Part shown: positions 16,345 to 25,239 of the stretch, piece after piece
How the letters are laid out: the number at the start of each line of letters is the position of its first letter
Position numbering within the stretch: the first letter of the stretch is position 1
Origin: an uncultured Phascolarctobacterium sp.
GTDB lineage: Bacteria > Bacillota > Negativicutes > Acidaminococcales > Acidaminococcaceae
DNA length: 58,373 nt
Reading direction: 5' to 3'
Assembly (NCBI RefSeq): GCF_905212365.1
Contig: NZ_CAJMEH010000005.1
Span: forward strand, 1-58,373
Notes under the pieces: generated by a model
Database searches by the model: none
What the model was told of the DNA's origin: nothing
The model's input: only the letters and a program-made list of their open reading frames with translations
Program-made: the position numbers and the translations under genes

Positions 16345-17235
16345 ATGAAAATAGAATTTACGAAAATGCACGGAGCTGGCAACGATTACGTTTATGTGGA
16401 CTGCACTAAGCAGGAGCTGCCGCATCCGGAAATTATTTCTGAATACGTCAGCCCCAGACGTTTCAGTATCGGCAGCGACGGTCTTATCTGCATCTGCAAA
16501 TCCGACGTCGCCGATTTTAAAATGCGTATGTTCAATGCGGACCATTCCGAGGGAAAGATGTGCGGTAACGGCATTCGCTGCGTAGCGAAATTTGTTTATG
16601 ACAAAGGTCTGACGGATAAGAATCCGGTGACGATTGAAACGCTGTCCGGCATAAAAACTATTGAAATGAAGATAGAGGAGGGAAAGGTTGTGTCAGCGAA
16701 GGTGGATATGGGTAAGCCGATTTTTAAGGCTACAGAAATTCCCATGAATTGCGATCATTATATTTTTGTGGACCAGGGCTTGGTGCTGGACGATAACCAT
16801 GACGATGTGACCAAGGAAAAGGTGGTTTTCAACGGCACTGCCATTTCCATGGGTAATCCTCATTTCGTAACCTTTGTGGACGATGTGGACTCGCTTAAGC
16901 TGGAGGAAATAGGGCCTTTGTTCGAGCATCACAAGCTGTTCCCCGAAGGCGTAAATACTGAATTTGTGCAGGTCATCGATAAAAATACCGTTAAGTTCCG
17001 CGTATGGGAGCGGGGCAGCGGCGAAACCTGGGCCTGCGGCACGGGAGCCAGCGCTGTGGCCGTAGCCAGCATTATGCTGGGACGCGCCGGTAAAAAGGGC
17101 GAACCGCTGACGGTTATCGCTAAGGGCGGCACCTTGCAGGTTACGCACGCGCTGAACGACCATGTTTTCCTGGAGGGCGAGGCCGTGGAGGCCTTTACCG
17201 GTACGGTAGAAATTCCTGACGAGCTTGTTAAATAA
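16345..17235 (+). CDS. dapF: Diaminopimelate epimerase
   Basis: A 296-residue DapF that converts LL- to meso-diaminopimelate for lysine and peptidoglycan. The two catalytic cysteines lie in KMCGNGIRC and WACGTGASA. KMHGAGNDYVYVD at the N-terminus and GNPHFVTFVDDV are also typical. AAAGGAGG precedes the ATG. It is followed by dapL, whose product makes the LL-diaminopimelate substrate, so the two genes form the end of the aminotransferase route. Confidence 0.97.
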   Translation: MKIEFTKMHGAGNDYVYVDCTKQELPHPEIISEYVSPRRFSIGSDGLICICKSDVADFKMRMFNADHSEGKMCGNGIRCVAKFVYDKGLTDKNPVTIETLSGIKTIEMKIEEGKVVSAKVDMGKPIFKATEIPMNCDHYIFVDQGLVLDDNHDDVTKEKVVFNGTAISMGNPHFVTFVDDVDSLKLEEIGPLFEHHKLFPEGVNTEFVQVIDKNTVKFRVWERGSGETWACGTGASAVAVASIMLGRAGKKGEPLTVIAKGGTLQVTHALNDHVFLEGEAVEAFTGTVEIPDELVK

Positions 17236-17246
17236 AGCGAAGGCTT

Positions 17247-17292
17247 CAAGCGCCTTCCGCCTGCGGGCGGCGGGCGCTTGCCATTCGTTTTT
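17247..17292 (+). terminator. Terminator or attenuator between dapF and dapL
   Basis: CAAGCGCC (17247-17254) pairs with GGGCGCTTG, enclosing CCGCC/GGGCGG. TTTTTTATAA follows at 17288-17294. Confidence 0.65.
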
Positions 17293-17333
17293 TATAATTT
17301 ATATTTTATATTCAATGGGGGTTTATAAGTAAA

Positions 17334-18533
17334 ATGGCATTTGTTAATGAAAATTACTGCAATCTGAAAGAGAGCTATCTTTTTGCCGATATTGCGCATA
17401 AGGTGAACGCTTATGCCGAGGCTCATCCTGATAAGAAAATTATTCGCCTGGGCATCGGCGACGTTACGCTGCCGCTGGCGCAGTGCGTAGTGGACGCTAT
17501 GGCCAAGGCCGTAGCGGAAATGGGCGTGCAGGCTACCTTCCGCGGTTACGGCCCGGAGCAGGGCTACGGCTTTCTGCATGAAGCGCTGGTAAAATATTAC
17601 GCTTCCTTCGGCGTAAGCCTGGCCAGCGACGAAATTTTTATCAGCGACGGCGCTAAGAGTGATTGCGGTAATATTACCGATATTTTCAGCAATGCGAACA
17701 CGATTCTGATTCCTGACCCGGTGTATCCCGTTTATCTGGATACTAACGTGATGTGCGGCCGCAAAATTATTTATATGGAAGGCAAACCGGAAAACGACTT
17801 CCTGCCCATGCCGGACGACAGCGTGCAGGCCGACGTTATTTATCTGTGCTCGCCCAACAATCCCACCGGCGCTGCCTATACTAAGGAGCAGCTGGAAAAA
17901 TGGGTGGCTTATGCCCTGAAAAACGACGCCGTTATTCTGTACGACGCCGCTTACGAGGCCTTTGTCAGCAACCCGGCTATTCCCCGCAGTATTTTTGTCA
18001 TCGAGGACGCGAAGAAGTGCGCCATCGAGCTGTGCTCCCTGTCCAAGACCGCAGGCTTTACCGGCACTCGCTGCGGCTATACCGTAGTGCCCCACGCTTT
18101 GGTGCGCAAGACTAAAGACGGCAAGGATATGGAGCTGAATAAAATGTGGCTGCGCCGTCAGACTACGAAGTTCAACGGCGTGCCCTATATCATTCAGCGC
18201 GGCGCCGAGGCTGTGTTCAGCGAAGAGGGCGTTAAGCAATGCCGCGAAAACATCACTTATTATCAGGAAAACGCGCGTATTATGATGGCCGGCTTTGACA
18301 AAGTAGGCATTAAATATTACGGCGGCGTACATTCCCCGTATATTTGGCTGCAATGCCCCAACGGCATGAGCTCCTGGGAATTCTTTGACTTCCTGCTGGA
18401 AAAGCTGCAGGTAGTAGGCACCCCGGGCGCAGGCTTTGGCCGCATGGGCGAGGGCTATTTCCGCCTGACCGCTTTCGGCAGCCGCGAAAATACCGTCGAG
18501 GCTATGGAGCGCATTGTCAACGGTCTGAAATAA
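17334..18533 (+). CDS. dapL: LL-diaminopimelate aminotransferase
   Basis: A 399-residue fold-type I PLP aminotransferase. RLGIGDVTLPL, FRGYGPEQGYGFLHEA, FISDGAKSDCGNI, SPNNPTGA and the PLP-lysine block SLSKTAGFTGTRCGY match DapL closely. It turns tetrahydrodipicolinate into LL-diaminopimelate in one step, bypassing succinylated or acetylated intermediates. Its neighbour dapF completes the route to meso-diaminopimelate. A loose GGGGG ribosome site lies about 13 nt before the ATG. Confidence 0.97.
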   Translation: MAFVNENYCNLKESYLFADIAHKVNAYAEAHPDKKIIRLGIGDVTLPLAQCVVDAMAKAVAEMGVQATFRGYGPEQGYGFLHEALVKYYASFGVSLASDEIFISDGAKSDCGNITDIFSNANTILIPDPVYPVYLDTNVMCGRKIIYMEGKPENDFLPMPDDSVQADVIYLCSPNNPTGAAYTKEQLEKWVAYALKNDAVILYDAAYEAFVSNPAIPRSIFVIEDAKKCAIELCSLSKTAGFTGTRCGYTVVPHALVRKTKDGKDMELNKMWLRRQTTKFNGVPYIIQRGAEAVFSEEGVKQCRENITYYQENARIMMAGFDKVGIKYYGGVHSPYIWLQCPNGMSSWEFFDFLLEKLQVVGTPGAGFGRMGEGYFRLTAFGSRENTVEAMERIVNGLK

Positions 18534-18586
18534 GGAAACCGTTTGGCAACAGAGCAGTATAATAAAATAAGCTGAAACAAAAATAA

Positions 18587-18618
18587 GGCCGTACCTTTTT
18601 ATTGATGGTACGGCCTTT
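18587..18618. terminator. Bidirectional terminator between dapL and the cbi remnant
   Basis: GGCCGTACC (18587-18595) pairs exactly with GGTACGGCC. T-rich tracts lie outside the stem on both strands, so it can serve dapL and the minus-strand remnant. Confidence 0.75.
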
Positions 18619-18626
18619 GTACATCT

Positions 18627-18745
18627 TTATTTTTGCCGCTGCAGGGACAGAGGCAGCTCCAGCCCGTAGTTCTGCAGCAGCTCCTGATTGGCAAGGATGG
18701 CGGCGGTTGGGCCGTCGTAAACTATTTGCCGCTTAAAGAATTTTC
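18627..18745 (-). pseudogene. cbiO: cbiO remnant: last ~38 codons of the ECF cobalt transporter ATPase
   Basis: The minus strand encodes RQIVYDGPTAAILANQELL followed by QNYGLELPLSLQRQK and a stop. This is the characteristic C-terminus of CbiO. Walker A, signature and Walker B motifs are missing and there is no start. It directly abuts the cbiM remnant, so cbiQ and most of cbiO were lost in one or more deletions. Confidence 0.8.
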
Positions 18746-19056
18746 CTATAAGGCAGGCCCCGTTCCCAGAAGAATTACGGCGGCGCTGCCCAATAATCCA
18801 GAAACGACGGTACCCCGGGCGGAGTCTGAATTTTTAAAGCTGTAATCGGGAAGCGGCGCTATGGTTTCCTGTACGGCGGCTGCTTGTCCGTGGAAGGCTG
18901 TGCTGGCGTTCAGTTCATCAGTACCGGCAATTTGCAGCAACGACCATTCCAATCCGTCGGGCTTATCGGAAGCGCCCAGGGAGAAGGTTTCGCTGCGCTG
19001 AAAGCATACATTGCGCCTGCTACGGCAGGGTTTACTAAAGCGTCTGCCATGTGCAT
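18746..19056 (-). pseudogene. cbiM: cbiM remnant: start and PDGLE C-terminus only, out of frame
   Basis: AAGGAGG and the ATG at 19056 begin MHMADALVNPAVAGAMYAFS, the canonical N-terminus of the cobalt transporter CbiM. After about 22 codons the similarity jumps to another frame, giving SLGASDKPDGLEWSLLQIAG and later GTVVSGLLGSAAVILLGTGP. That is the PDGLE/CbiN-like C-terminal domain of long CbiM proteins. The central membrane core is missing. An internal, out-of-frame deletion explains this, so the product cannot work. Confidence 0.8.
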
Positions 19057-19189
19057 GATGTGTTTCCTCCTTGGGATTATACGGGACTGAGCCCGTAGCT
19101 TTATCTGCGCTCATTATAGCACCTTGGGTGCGCTTAAAGTCAAGAGGGAGGATAAGCCTGAAAAATATGTAAAGAATGGGCGCTATTGC

Positions 19190-19218
19190 TTGCCTGCCGT
19201 CGCGTAAAAGATTATAAT
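19190..19218 (+). promoter_or_regulatory. Promoter of the exported-protein gene
   Basis: TTGCCT (19190-19195) and TATAAT (19213-19218) are 17 nt apart. This excludes the in-frame codon at 19186 as the start of the next gene. Confidence 0.7.
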
Positions 19219-19281
19219 AAAAGAATAGTCGAAAGCCTGAGCGACAGGATGTTTTTAAGAAGGCTTGAGGAGGAATATTCC

Positions 19282-19704
19282 ATGAAAAAAATATTTATAC
19301 TGGCCGTAACGGTTATGATGCTGGCCGTAAGCGCTGTTTGCAGCGCGGCAAGCGGCAAGTCTTTGGATGCGGAGGAGGCTGCCGTGGATAAATTCATCAA
19401 CGGCGGTAATTTCAAGGCTGCCAGCGCGGTGATGTCCGCTAATATGCAGTCTAATTGGGACGAAGCAGCCTATAATAATATGCTGGAGCAGGTGCAGAAG
19501 AATTTTGGTAAGCTGACTACCAACCGTCTGCGCGTTATCGAAAAGCTGGACGATGCCGATGTGCTGACTTATCAGGTAGTTTCGGAAAAAATCCCTGTAG
19601 CCCGCTTCGTTTATGTTTTTGTAGTAAACGGGGACAAACCGCTGCTGAATGAGTTTGAAATTCTGTTACCGCAGCAGAAGGAAGCGGCGGCCGAGCAGAA
19701 ATAA
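19282..19704 (+). CDS. Small exported protein of unknown function
   Basis: A 140-residue protein with a signal peptide (MKKIFILAVTVMMLAVSAVC, cleavage near CSAAS). The mature part (AAVDKFINGGNFKAASAVMS, then LEQVQKNFGKLTTNRLRVIE) resembles the DUF3887-type alpha+beta fold of small secreted proteins, but only loosely. GAGGAGG precedes the ATG at 19282. It lies upstream of polA, separated by a terminator. Function unknown. Confidence 0.75.
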   Translation: MKKIFILAVTVMMLAVSAVCSAASGKSLDAEEAAVDKFINGGNFKAASAVMSANMQSNWDEAAYNNMLEQVQKNFGKLTTNRLRVIEKLDDADVLTYQVVSEKIPVARFVYVFVVNGDKPLLNEFEILLPQQKEAAAEQK

Positions 19705-19735
19705 GCGCTTTAAAATAAGCAGATAATGGGAAGCC

Positions 19736-19770
19736 AGTTGGCAGCGCTAGGCGGCGCTGCTAACTTTTTA
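19736..19770 (+). terminator. Terminator upstream of polA
   Basis: AGTTGGCAGCGC pairs with GCGCTGCTAACT around a short loop, followed by TTTTT. It ends only 14 nt before the polA ATG. Either polA depends on read-through or the hairpin modulates its leader. Confidence 0.7.
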
Positions 19771-19783
19771 TAGGAGAGAAGTT

Positions 19784-22381
19784 ATGGCAGATAAGTTTTT
19801 GATAATTGACGGCAGCAGCCTGATTCACCGGGCGTTTTTTGCGCTGCCTCCCTTGATGAGCCGTCAGGGCGTACACACGGGCGCTGTTTACGGCCTGTGC
19901 AATATGCTGCTCAAGCTTTTGGACGAGGTGCAGCCGCGTTATATGGCGGTAGCCTTCGATAAATCACGCAAAACCTTCCGCACGGAAATGTACGCAGCTT
20001 ATAAGGGCCAGCGCAAGCCTACGCCCAGCGAGCTGTCCGAGCAGTTTCCTTTGGCTATGAGGGTTTTGGACAGCCTGGGCATCCACACGCTGGAGCTGGA
20101 TAATTACGAGGCCGACGATATTATCGGCACCTTTGCCGTGCATGCGCCCCAGGACGTGGAGGTTATTATCGTTACCGGCGATCGGGACGAGCTGCAGCTG
20201 GTGGATAAGCGCACCAAGGTTTATTATACCAAGCGCGGCATCAGCGATATCCAGATATTTGACGAGGCGGAATTTGCCGCAGCTTACGAAGGCTTGGAGC
20301 CTAAGCAGCTCATCGAGCTGAAAGGCTTGATGGGCGATACGTCGGATAATATTCCCGGCGTGCCCGGTGTGGGGCCTAAAACGGCCTTGAAGCTGATTAA
20401 GGAATACGGCACGGTGGCTAATGTGCTGGCGAATACCGATAAAGTAACGGCCAAGGCCTTGAAGGCTAAGCTGGAAGCCAATAAGGAATCGGCTCTGCTG
20501 TCCCAGCAGCTGGCGACCATCTGTACCGATGCGCCTGTGGACAGCAGCGTGGCTAATTATGAGCTGGCTCCCGTTAAGGAGGAAGCCCGCACGCTTTTGC
20601 AGGATTTGGAATTCCGCAATATGTACGAGCGCTTTGCCGCCGTTTTGGGCGGCGAGCAGCACAGCTTCGATTTGTTTGGCGAAACGGTGGAGCAGGAATC
20701 TGCGCCCGTGGTGCTGGTTAAGACTGCGGAGCAGGCGGAAAATTTATTTGCCGCTTTGCGTCAGGCGAAGGCTGCGGCGCCGGTAGTAGCGCAGACGGCT
20801 GGCACGCTGCCGGAGCTGTATTTTACAAGAGCGGAAATACTCTTAGAGAATACGGTGTATGTGCTGAACGCAGCCAGCGGCTGCTGGCCGCAGTTTGACC
20901 AATGGCTGGCCGACGGCAGCTGCCGCAAGCAGACTGTGGACAGCAAGGAGCTGTATAAATGCTGCCTGTGTCGCGGCGTGAAGGCGCAGGGCATTGTGGA
21001 CGACGCTGCCCTGGCGGCCTATGTGGCCGAACCCGGCCATAGCTCCTATGCTTTGGATGATTTGTGCAAGCGTTACTTGAATAATATTTTGCCCAACGAC
21101 AGCGAAAATCTGGCTCAGCTTTTAGCGCTGCTGCGGCAGGAGCTGGAACAGCGGGAGCAGGTCAAGCTGTACGAGGAGCTGGAGCTGCCCCTGGCGGCGG
21201 TGCTGGCGCAGATGGAATATTATGGCATTATGCCGGACATGGAGCTGTTGAGCCAGCTTAACGAGGATATGAGCTTTAGAATCAGCCGCTTGGAGCGCTT
21301 GGCCGAGGAGCAGGCTGGCGAAAGCTTTAACCTGAAATCGCCTAAGCAGCTGGGCGTGGTGCTGTTCGAGCATTTGCAGCTGCCGGTTATCAAAAAGACT
21401 AAAACAGGCTATTCCACCGACGTTAAGGTGCTGGAGGCTTTGGCAGGCAAGCATCCGCTGATTAGCACTATTCTGGAGCACCGCAAGCTGGCCAAGCTGC
21501 AATCCACCTATCTGGAAGGCTTGAAGCCCTTGGTCAACAGCAAGACGGGACGTATCCATACGCATTTTCAGCAGACGGTAACGGTGACGGGGCGCTTGTC
21601 CAGCACCGACCCCAATTTGCAGAATATACCCACGCGCACGGAGGAAGGCAAGCAGATTCGCCGCATTTTTGTGCCGGGAGCAGGCTTCGATTGTTTGATG
21701 AGCTGCGACTATTCCCAGGTGGAGCTGCGCATTTTGGCCTGCATCGCTCAGGACAGGCTGCTGCTGGAATCCTTCCGCCATGGGCAGGACGTGCATGCCC
21801 GCACGGCGGCGGAGGTTTTTGGCGTGCCCTTGGAGCAGGTGACCAGCGAAATGCGCGGCCGCGCTAAGGCCGTTAACTTCGGCATCGTTTACGGCATCAG
21901 CGATTTTGGCCTAGCCAATCAGCTGCAGGTGTCCCGCAAGGAGGCTGCAGGCTATATTGAAAGCTATTTTGCCCGCTATACAGGGGTTAAGCAATATATG
22001 GAAAGTATTGTGGCGAAGGCTAAGGAGCAGGGCTATGTCAGCACACTCATGGGGCGTCGCCGCTATCTGCCGGATATTAACCACAGCAACTTCAACCTGC
22101 GCAGCTTTGCCGAGCGCACGGCCATCAATACTCCTGTTCAGGGAACGGCGGCCGATATCATGAAGCAAGCGATGATTGCCGTGGCACGGGCCTTGGAGCA
22201 GGCAGGCTGCCGCAGCCGTATACTTTTGCAGGTACACGACGAGCTGGTGCTGGAAGTAGTTAATGAGGAAAAGGAGCAGGTGGCGGAGCTGGTGCGCACA
22301 GCTATGGAGGGAGCCGCCTCTTTAGAGATACCCCTGCTGGCCGAGGTCAACTTCGGTGTCAACTGGGCGGAAACGAAGTAA
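19784..22381 (+). CDS. polA: DNA polymerase I
   Basis: An 865-residue PolA. The 5'-3' exonuclease domain (about 1-290) has DGSSLIHRAFFA, VAFDKSRKTFR, DNYEADDIIGT, TGDRDELQLV and LMGDTSDNIPGVPGVG. The middle 3'-5' exonuclease domain (about 300-450) lacks the DxE motif, so proofreading is probably absent, as in Bacillus PolA. The polymerase domain has SCDYSQVELRILA, RAKAVNFGIVYGIS and LQVHDELVLE. It fills gaps and removes RNA primers. mutM, coaE and a lytic transglycosylase follow closely. Confidence 0.97.
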   Translation: MADKFLIIDGSSLIHRAFFALPPLMSRQGVHTGAVYGLCNMLLKLLDEVQPRYMAVAFDKSRKTFRTEMYAAYKGQRKPTPSELSEQFPLAMRVLDSLGIHTLELDNYEADDIIGTFAVHAPQDVEVIIVTGDRDELQLVDKRTKVYYTKRGISDIQIFDEAEFAAAYEGLEPKQLIELKGLMGDTSDNIPGVPGVGPKTALKLIKEYGTVANVLANTDKVTAKALKAKLEANKESALLSQQLATICTDAPVDSSVANYELAPVKEEARTLLQDLEFRNMYERFAAVLGGEQHSFDLFGETVEQESAPVVLVKTAEQAENLFAALRQAKAAAPVVAQTAGTLPELYFTRAEILLENTVYVLNAASGCWPQFDQWLADGSCRKQTVDSKELYKCCLCRGVKAQGIVDDAALAAYVAEPGHSSYALDDLCKRYLNNILPNDSENLAQLLALLRQELEQREQVKLYEELELPLAAVLAQMEYYGIMPDMELLSQLNEDMSFRISRLERLAEEQAGESFNLKSPKQLGVVLFEHLQLPVIKKTKTGYSTDVKVLEALAGKHPLISTILEHRKLAKLQSTYLEGLKPLVNSKTGRIHTHFQQTVTVTGRLSSTDPNLQNIPTRTEEGKQIRRIFVPGAGFDCLMSCDYSQVELRILACIAQDRLLLESFRHGQDVHARTAAEVFGVPLEQVTSEMRGRAKAVNFGIVYGISDFGLANQLQVSRKEAAGYIESYFARYTGVKQYMESIVAKAKEQGYVSTLMGRRRYLPDINHSNFNLRSFAERTAINTPVQGTAADIMKQAMIAVARALEQAGCRSRILLQVHDELVLEVVNEEKEQVAELVRTAMEGAASLEIPLLAEVNFGVNWAETK

Positions 22382-22397
22382 GCAAAGGAGACTGATT

Positions 22398-23219
22398 ATG
22401 CCGGAAATGCCTGAAGTGGAGCAGGTCAGGAAAACGCTGGCTCCGCACATAGAAGGAAAAACCATTACCACCGTTGAGGTGTATTTGGACAGATTGATTA
22501 AGCATCCCAGTCCGCAAGAATTTGTGGAAGGACTGGTGGGCAAAACCATCAGCCATGTGGGACGCAAAGGTAAATATCTGGTGCTGACTACGGATAAGGA
22601 GCAGCGGCTCATCGTGCATCTGCGTATGACGGGAGCGCTGCTGGCGCAAAGCAGCGACGCGCCGGAGCCTGCCTATGCCAAAATAAAATTTACGCTGACA
22701 GGCGGCGTAACCATGTGGTTCACGGATATCCGTACCTTTGGCACGTTGTATTTAGTCACTAACGGAGACGTTTATATCGAAGGCTATGAAACGCTGGGGC
22801 CGGAACCCTTGAGCTCAGGATTTACGGCGGATTATCTGGCTCCCTTGGCGCAGAAGAGTCGCAAAGCCATTAAAAGCTTTATTTTAGACCAGCGCGTTAT
22901 CGCGGGTCTGGGTAATATTTACGCCGACGAATGCCTGGCGCTGTCCGGCATTCTGCCCATGCGCCCGGCCAATACGCTGACGCGGCAGGAAATAGACGCT
23001 TTGTGCGCGGCGGTTAATGCCGTTATTGCGCAGGGAATTAAAAATCGCGGCACTACCTTCCGCGATTATAAGGATGGCGAAGGCAATAAGGGCAATAATC
23101 AAAATCATTTGCTGGTTTATGGCCGCGGCGGCCAGCCCTGCAAAAGCTGTGGTCAGGCATTGAGCACGGCTAAGGTGGGCGGACGCGGCACGGTGTATTG
23201 CGCCCAGTGCCAAAAATAG
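22398..23219 (+). CDS. mutM: Formamidopyrimidine-DNA glycosylase
   Basis: A 273-residue Fpg. It begins MPEMPEVEQVRKTL, with Pro2 as the catalytic nucleophile after Met removal and Glu3 beside it. The conserved lysine lies in GRKGKYLVL, the H2TH region in ILDQRVIAGLGNIYADE, and the C-terminal zinc finger reads CKSCG...CAQC. It removes 8-oxoguanine and FaPy bases. AAAGGAG precedes the ATG at 22398, which is required to place the proline at position 2. It starts 16 nt after polA. Confidence 0.97.
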   Translation: MPEMPEVEQVRKTLAPHIEGKTITTVEVYLDRLIKHPSPQEFVEGLVGKTISHVGRKGKYLVLTTDKEQRLIVHLRMTGALLAQSSDAPEPAYAKIKFTLTGGVTMWFTDIRTFGTLYLVTNGDVYIEGYETLGPEPLSSGFTADYLAPLAQKSRKAIKSFILDQRVIAGLGNIYADECLALSGILPMRPANTLTRQEIDALCAAVNAVIAQGIKNRGTTFRDYKDGEGNKGNNQNHLLVYGRGGQPCKSCGQALSTAKVGGRGTVYCAQCQK

Positions 23220-23228
23220 GAGCATAAT

Positions 23229-23837
23229 ATGGTTATTATCGGATTAACGGGAGGCATAGCCTCCGGCAAAAGTACGGTGTCGGCAGAGCTGCGGAAAATG
23301 GGCGTGCCGGTGTTCGACGCCGACGCGGAGGCGCGCAGCGCCGTAAATAAGGGCAGTGAAGGACTAGCGCTGGTGGCCGCAGCCTTTGGCAGCGATTATC
23401 TGACAGATGTCGGCGAGCTGGACAGAGCGAAGGTGTCGGAGCTGGTTTTTCACGATAAGCAGGCTTTAAAGACACTGGAAAGTATTATTCATAAAATAGT
23501 TTGGCAAAGAGCCGAAAGCTTTTTGCAGGACTGCCGCGAAGCCAAGCAGCAGGCGGCAGTCTTGGACGTGCCGCTGCTTATCGAAACCGGCTGGCACAGG
23601 CAGGTGGACTGCGTGTGGCTGGTGGCTGTGAGCCGCCGCCAGCAGATAGAGCGTGCCATGCTGCGCAGCGGTATGACGGAAGAAGAAGTGACCGCTCGCA
23701 TCGAAGCGCAGATGCCGCTGGCTGAAAAAAAGCAATATGCCGACGTAGTGTTGGACAACAGCGGCAGCCTGGAGCAAACTATTGCCGCAGTACATAAAGA
23801 GCTGGCCAAGCTTTTAGGTGACGGCAGTGGGCGTTAG
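23229..23837 (+). CDS. coaE: Dephospho-CoA kinase
   Basis: A 202-residue P-loop kinase for the last step of CoA synthesis. MVIIGLTGGIASGKSTVSAE holds the Walker A motif, VFDADAEAR the catalytic aspartate region, and LDVPLLIETGW the CoA-binding block. It follows mutM by 9 nt and overlaps the transglycosylase gene by 20 nt, so it is part of the polA operon. The polA-mutM-coaE order is common in Firmicutes. Confidence 0.95.
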   Translation: MVIIGLTGGIASGKSTVSAELRKMGVPVFDADAEARSAVNKGSEGLALVAAAFGSDYLTDVGELDRAKVSELVFHDKQALKTLESIIHKIVWQRAESFLQDCREAKQQAAVLDVPLLIETGWHRQVDCVWLVAVSRRQQIERAMLRSGMTEEEVTARIEAQMPLAEKKQYADVVLDNSGSLEQTIAAVHKELAKLLGDGSGR

Positions 23838-24441
23838 ACGCAGAATCAGACGCCGTCGGCGCAGGCTGGACTGGCGTCCCTGGCTGGTGCTGGGAGCAGT
23901 TGTGCTGGCAGTGCTTTGGGGCTGCTGGCGCGTGTGGAACAGCGACGCGGTACAGATGCGTTTTGTTTACATGTGGGATTATCAGCAGGATATAGTGACC
24001 TACAGCCGCAGAAATAAGGTAGACCCTTTTTTGGTAGCGGCCATTATCAAAAATGAAAGCAATTTTGAGCATAAGGCTGTTTCCGGCGTGGGGGCCGTGG
24101 GCTTAATGCAGATTATGCCGGAAACAGGACGCTGGATAGCAGAGCAAATGGGGTTGGAGGAGTATAAGGACAGCGACCTGTACCAGACCAAGACGAATAT
24201 CCGCATGGGCTGCTGGTATTTAGGCGAGCTGGAGCATGAGTTCAAGAATAATATGGCCCTGGTGATGATTGCCTATAACGCCGGACGTGGGCAGACACAC
24301 GAGTGGATGGAAAAGAACGGCTGGGATTATGACTTCAATGATATCAAGGCCATACCCTTTCCCGATACGCGGGAATACGTGAGCCGGGTGCTGCAGGACC
24401 GGGATAAATATTATTTGCTGTACAAGGATAAAGTGCGCTAA
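23818..24441 (+). CDS. Membrane-anchored lytic transglycosylase (SLT family)
   Basis: About 207 residues. A basic N-terminus and one transmembrane anchor (WLVLGAVVLAVLWGCWRVW, about 22-41) precede a Slt70-type domain. The catalytic glutamate is in IIKNESNF, followed by GAVGLMQIMPETG and AYNAG. It cleaves peptidoglycan glycan strands. The start is a GTG at 23818 (a second GTG is at 23827) overlapping coaE, and no ATG is available upstream of the membrane segment. Confidence 0.92.
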   Translation: MTAVGVRRRIRRRRRRLDWRPWLVLGAVVLAVLWGCWRVWNSDAVQMRFVYMWDYQQDIVTYSRRNKVDPFLVAAIIKNESNFEHKAVSGVGAVGLMQIMPETGRWIAEQMGLEEYKDSDLYQTKTNIRMGCWYLGELEHEFKNNMALVMIAYNAGRGQTHEWMEKNGWDYDFNDIKAIPFPDTREYVSRVLQDRDKYYLLYKDKVR

Positions 24442-24448
24442 AAAGCTG

Positions 24449-24477
24449 TTGACAAGCAGCTTTCTTTGTGCTATTAT
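24449..24477 (+). promoter_or_regulatory. Promoter of the tRNA-Leu pair
   Basis: A consensus TTGACA (24449-24454) and TATTAT (24472-24477) are spaced 17 nt, about 40 nt before the first tRNA. Confidence 0.75.
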
Positions 24478-24516
24478 ATCTATGTTGCTTATGGCGGCAG
24501 CAAAAGAATAAAGAAT

Positions 24517-24602
24517 GCGGTAGTGGCGGAACGGCAGACGCGCTAGCCTCAGGAGCTAGTGGGGGCGACCCCGTGGAGGTTCAAATCCTCTCTACCGCAC
24601 CA
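24517..24602 (+). tRNA. tRNA-Leu (anticodon CAG)
   Basis: The acceptor stem GCGGTAG pairs with CTACCGC, followed by A and an encoded CCA. The anticodon stem CTAGC/GCTAG closes a seven-base loop CTCAGGA with CAG at its centre. A long variable arm (GTGGGGGCGACCCCGT) and GGTTCAAATCC T-arm fit a class II leucine tRNA. Confidence 0.95.
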
Positions 24603-24634
24603 TTTTTTTATTCACAGGTTTTTACTCCAAAGAC

Positions 24635-24720
24635 GCGGTCGTGGTGGAACGGCAGACACGCTACTTTGAGGGGGTAGTGAGGGAGACCTCGTATGGGTTC
24701 AAATCCCATCGACCGCACCA
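24635..24720 (+). tRNA. tRNA-Leu (anticodon GAG)
   Basis: The acceptor stem GCGGTCG pairs with CGACCGC and ends in an encoded CCA. The anticodon loop TTGAGGG gives GAG. A long variable arm and GGTTCAAATCCC T-arm support class II tRNA-Leu. It lies 32 nt after tRNA-Leu(CAG). Confidence 0.95.
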
Positions 24721-24747
24721 AAAATACCATAAAATAAGGCTTTGTAA

Positions 24748-24779
24748 GGCGTTGTACATTATTGTGCAACGTCTTTTTT
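24748..24779 (+). terminator. Terminator of the tRNA-Leu operon
   Basis: CGTTGTAC (24750-24757) pairs with GTGCAACG (24764-24771) around a six-base loop, then TTTTTT. Confidence 0.8.
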
Positions 24780-24944
24780 GTGTGCTGTAAAGTGCTACTT
24801 ACAGTTTTTGTGTCTTTGCAATAGCTGAAAGAAGCAGGTCAATTACGCTACTTTCATGTTATTTTGTGTTATTATTCTCAAAAACGAGGGGAGGTAATTG
24901 TAAAAAGATTGTGAAATAATTTTTCTGTTAAGGAGATTTAGACA

Positions 24945-25239
24945 ATGCAGTTTATTTATCTCAAGAAAAAGTTTATGCAGCGGAATTATGCAAAAAAACT
25001 TAACCGAGAACACGCTCACATCCTACGAGTATTTTCTAAAGTCTCTAGAAAAGTATCTACAATCTATAGGACGGTTAAACAGTATGGAGCGGGTAACAGC
25101 AGGAGACATAAGAGGGTACTTTGTAGAAGCCAGCAAGACGATGAAAGGCATAACGCAGGAAGGCTATTATAGACGGCTAAAGACATTCTTTTCCTGGTTA
25201 GCAACGCGCACACCCAAGGTGTCCAGTTCGTCGGGGTAG
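24945..25239 (+). pseudogene. Truncated phage-type integrase, N-terminal domain only
   Basis: From 24988 the frame encodes MQKNLTENTLTSYEYFLKSL then ITQEGYYRRLKTFFSWL, the SAM-like core-binding domain of tyrosine recombinases. The catalytic domain is absent; similarity stops near 25215. AAGGAG precedes an ATG at 24945 whose frame meets the integrase frame only if one A is removed from the A-run in GCAAAAAAAC, so a slip is possible. It lies just after tRNA-Leu genes, a usual site for integrated elements. It is a relic of a lost mobile element. Confidence 0.65.
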
